Part shown: piece by piece, positions 33,942 through 36,003 of the stretch
How the letters are laid out: the number at the start of each line of letters is the position of its first letter
How positions within the stretch are numbered: position 1 is the stretch's first letter
Source of the DNA: an uncultured Bacteroidales bacterium
Lineage (GTDB): Bacteria > Bacteroidota > Bacteroidia > Bacteroidales > Bacteroidaceae
Length of the DNA: 36,003 bases
Direction of reading: 5' to 3'
Assembly: GCA_902778265.1 (NCBI GenBank)
Contig: CACYXI010000022.1
Location: 1-36,003, forward strand
Made by a program: the position numbers and the translations under genes
Notes under the pieces: model-generated
Told to the model about the DNA's origin: nothing
The model's database searches: none
What the model saw: only the letters and a program-made list of their open reading frames with translations

Positions 33942-35432
33942 ATGCGCAAAACATTATATATCTTTAGCTTGTTCGTTCTTTCACTCTGCTTTGCTGCATG
34001 CACATCACATCCCGATGTGCCGTCTGCGGCAAAGAGTGTCGGCAAATTGCCACAAATATATCCCGACTACTGCAACGTCACCGTGCCATGCAACATAGCA
34101 CCTCTGAACTTCATGCTTCCTAATGAGATTTACGACGAATGCGTGGCAAGGATAACTACACCAGATGGCAACAGCCAGACTTACGGCGATGGCCATAAGG
34201 TCATCATACCCGAAGATGAGTGGCATGATATCCTCGCAGCATCAAGCGGCAAGGACATTACCGTTGAGGTATGGGGCAAGAAGGGCAACGAGTGGTATGC
34301 CTTCAACAAGTTCAATATCACGGTTTCTGCCGATTCCATCGACGAGTATATCTCCTATCGTCTCATCGAACCATCTTATCTGATATACGACTATATGGAG
34401 ATTGCACAGCGTAACATCAGCAACTTTGAAGAATCCACAATTTTCAACAACAAGGTAGCGTGCGATAAAGCAAAAGGACAATGCATAAACTGCCATAGCT
34501 ATCAGAATTATCGTACCGACAATATGCTGTTCCACGTGCGAGTTACGAATGGCGGAACGATATTTGTAAACGATGGCGAACTGTCAAAGGTTGACCTGAA
34601 GCGCGACAACACCATAAGTGCAGGCGTATATCCTTCATGGCATCCAACGGAGAAGCTCGTAGCTTTCTCTACCAATACCACAAGGCAGATGATGCACACC
34701 ATCAATAAGAACAAGGCGGAGATCTTCGACCTCGCTTCCGATCTTATCCTCTATGACATTACAAAGAATGAGGTGAGCATTGTGAGTGCCGACACCACAC
34801 GTTTGGAGGTGTTCCCTACATGGTCGCCCGATGGTAAATACCTGTACTACTGCTCCACGTTGTCAGATACTACCAAAGCCAACATCAGTTCCAACTACCG
34901 CAACGTACAGTACAACCTCTATCGCCGTGCTTTCGACGTAAAGACACATCAGTTTGGTGATGAGGAACTCATCTATGATGCCGTATCAAAGAATCGTAGC
35001 ATCTCCCTCCCTCGCGTAAGTCCTGACGGCCGTCACATCATCTTTGCCGAGAGTGGCTATGGATGCTTCAACATCTGGCATCACGATGCAGATATTCAGA
35101 TGATTGACATTCCTACGACCACCTCTTCTGAGAATATGAATCAGACCAACTCTCTCTCTCTTCTCAACAGCAAGGATTATGCGGAGAGCTACCCTACATG
35201 GTCAAGCAACGGCAAATGGATTATGTGCGCGAGTCGTCGTGACGATGGCAATTACAGCCGTGTCTATATCTCATATTTCGACGGAAAGAAAGCCCACAAG
35301 GCATTCGAGCTTCCGCAAAGCGACCCAGAGCACAACTCCCTCCGTCTGAAGAGCTACAACCGCCCAGAGTTTATGGTTGAGCCAGTCAAGCATACTATAA
35401 GCGAATTCAAGAATGTAGTGGAGAAGGAGTGA
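33942..35432 (+). CDS. PD40 propeller lipoprotein with CXXCH haem motif
   Basis: A 496-residue lipoprotein (lipobox CFAAC, Cys20). Residues about 35-165 form an N-terminal beta-rich domain of unknown type. CINCH (181-185) in KGQCINCHSYQNY is a canonical c-type haem attachment motif. From about residue 215 there are TolB/PD40-like propeller blades: GVYPSWHPTEKLVAFST, VFPTWSPDGKYLYYCST, LPRVSPDGRHIIFAE, SYPTWSSNGKWIMCAS. Homologues in Bacteroidetes are often labelled cytochrome c biosynthesis or TolB-like proteins. One haem site in a propeller lipoprotein suggests a redox or sensing role at the membrane surface, but no cytochrome maturation gene is next to it. A distal axial ligand (for example a Met) cannot be assigned by eye. 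Confidence 0.8.
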   Translation: MRKTLYIFSLFVLSLCFAACTSHPDVPSAAKSVGKLPQIYPDYCNVTVPCNIAPLNFMLPNEIYDECVARITTPDGNSQTYGDGHKVIIPEDEWHDILAASSGKDITVEVWGKKGNEWYAFNKFNITVSADSIDEYISYRLIEPSYLIYDYMEIAQRNISNFEESTIFNNKVACDKAKGQCINCHSYQNYRTDNMLFHVRVTNGGTIFVNDGELSKVDLKRDNTISAGVYPSWHPTEKLVAFSTNTTRQMMHTINKNKAEIFDLASDLILYDITKNEVSIVSADTTRLEVFPTWSPDGKYLYYCSTLSDTTKANISSNYRNVQYNLYRRAFDVKTHQFGDEELIYDAVSKNRSISLPRVSPDGRHIIFAESGYGCFNIWHHDADIQMIDIPTTTSSENMNQTNSLSLLNSKDYAESYPTWSSNGKWIMCASRRDDGNYSRVYISYFDGKKAHKAFELPQSDPEHNSLRLKSYNRPEFMVEPVKHTISEFKNVVEKE

Positions 35433-35439
35433 AGTGAAG

Positions 35440-35525
35440 AGTGAAAAATCAGATGGAAAGGACTCTGCTTACGCAGAGAGGGTGGAAAGAACTCCGCGTA
35501 GCGCCTGAGCTTTGCGAAGAAATTA
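35440..35525. repeat. Short repeat with CTCTGC hairpin
   Basis: CTCTGC (35463-35468) and GCAGAG (35473-35478) form a hairpin with a TTAC loop, within GGTGGAAAGAACTCCGCGTA-type sequence ending GAGCTTTGCGAAGAAATTAG. The latter resembles the core of the element at 3186-3425. It follows the PD40 stop and could serve as its terminator. Confidence 0.5.
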
Positions 35526-35532
35526 GAAGTAA

Positions 35533-35643
35533 ATTATATATGTACTTGGTAACATTACCATTGGTGAACTGTATGCGAACAGGATTGTTGTTATAGTCAT
35601 ATTCAATCTTTGCTATCTTACGTCCCGCATCAGTAACGAGAGA
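35533..35643 (-). pseudogene. Rhs/YD-repeat protein remnant
   Basis: The minus strand encodes about 37 residues, including KIAKIEYDYNNNPVRIQFTN and GNVTKYIYN. This is the characteristic sequence of Bacteroidales Rhs-repeat (YD-repeat) proteins. No signal, further repeats or toxin domain surround it; the frame continues into unrelated sequence. It begins a few bases after the stop of the nuclease gene upstream (35655). I read it as a fragment left from a larger Rhs gene by rearrangement. Confidence 0.65.
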
Positions 35644-35654
35644 GCCCGTATGAA

Positions 35655-36003
35655 TCAAAGCTTGTCAATTTCTTCCTCGGAAAGACCTGTCATCTTTGCA
35701 ATAAGAGATGTAGGCAAGCCTTCTGCTTTCATGTTTTTTGCAGTTTTTATTATGCCTTCCTTCATGCCTTCAGCTCTACCTTTGGCCTCGCCAAGAAGAT
35801 ATTTCTCCGATAATGCCGTGCGCTCCCTGCTCACAGAATCCCAGTAACGGTCAATGGCGCGAAGTTCGGCATCATTGTATGCCGATTCCTCAACAAGACT
35901 TACCGCCTTGGCTACATTATCATCCATCAGAAGCTCCTTGTCAACCTCCACGGTGTGCTCGTTAATCTCTGTAAGGAATCTCAGCCATAGCACAGCCATT
36001 TTC
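35655..36003 (-). CDS. Rpn/PD-(D/E)XK nuclease family protein, C-terminal part
   Basis: The frame is open to the right edge of the window, so only the C-terminal ~116 residues are visible. The helix-rich segment RYWDSVSRERTALSEKYL, the Lys/Glu/Gly-rich GEAKGRAEGMKEGIIKTAKN and the closing GLPTSLIAKMTGLSEEEID match the C-terminus of the Rpn (PDDEXK_2, recombination-promoting nuclease/putative transposase) family, which is abundant in Bacteroidales. The PD-(D/E)XK catalytic domain would lie outside the window, so activity cannot be judged. The visible N-terminal Met at 35999 is internal, not the real start. Confidence 0.75.
   Translation of the reverse strand, partial: KMAVLWLRFLTEINEHTVEVDKELLMDDNVAKAVSLVEESAYNDAELRAIDRYWDSVSRERTALSEKYLLGEAKGRAEGMKEGIIKTAKNMKAEGLPTSLIAKMTGLSEEEIDKL

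Noticed and set aside
1-36003. tRNA or rRNA genes
   Set aside because: I saw no cloverleaf-like sequence with conserved T-loop and anticodon features and no rRNA signature in the intergenic regions; a covariance-model scan would settle this.

Overview
The window looks like chromosomal DNA of a Bacteroidales bacterium, most likely Prevotella (sensu lato). Support comes from tandem SusC/SusD outer-membrane pairs, lipoproteins with acidic residues after the lipobox cysteine, Bacteroidetes promoters (TTTG/TTG, 19-20 nt, then TAnnTTTG), almost no Shine-Dalgarno sequences, an NxAGQRV-type C-terminal tail, and intergenic gaps filled with AT-rich microrepeat elements. No rRNA, tRNA or CRISPR was recognised. 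Identifications were made by reading translations and motifs; no database search was run.

Region 1 (1-740) has no credible gene. It holds two repeat families, several GC-rich hairpins and a terminator-like pair of hairpins for the leftward genes. Region 2 (741-16568, minus strand) is a polysaccharide utilisation locus. In transcription order it has SusC, SusD, a short SusC, a second SusD, a DUF1735-type surface lipoprotein, a GH10-like lipoprotein with an inserted carbohydrate-binding module, and a secreted multi-module binding protein with its own promoter. The order mirrors the xylan locus xusA-B-C-D-E-xyn10C of Prevotella bryantii, but the GH10-like protein has lost its catalytic nucleophile and several conserved subsite -1 residues. 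No intact glycosidase and no hybrid two-component regulator is visible here.

Region 3 (17066-21636) holds an M48 metallopeptidase lipoprotein, a membrane-anchored helix-turn-helix regulator, a TonB-family energy transducer with a structured leader, and a radical SAM/SPASM protein.

Region 4 (21973-31660, plus strand) is the most unusual part. A promoter drives a receiver-PP2C phosphatase (RsbU-like). It is followed by a membrane-anchored coiled-coil/propeller protein, a propeller sensor whose histidine-kinase domain lacks the phospho-acceptor His, an overlapping gene for a soluble kinase that has the His, and a TonB-dependent-receptor-like protein with a periplasmic TPR-like domain. I infer a trans-envelope signalling system with a pseudokinase/kinase pair and a Ser/Thr phosphatase output. 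The N-terminal coding regions of two of its envelope proteins are built from the intergenic repeats, and four intergenic elements form nested inverted pairs around the operon.

Region 5 (31900-35432) has its own promoter and encodes a DUF6057-type polytopic membrane protein and a PD40 propeller lipoprotein with a CXXCH haem motif. Region 6 (35433-36003) holds an Rhs remnant and the C-terminal part of an Rpn/PD-(D/E)XK family nuclease that runs off the window.
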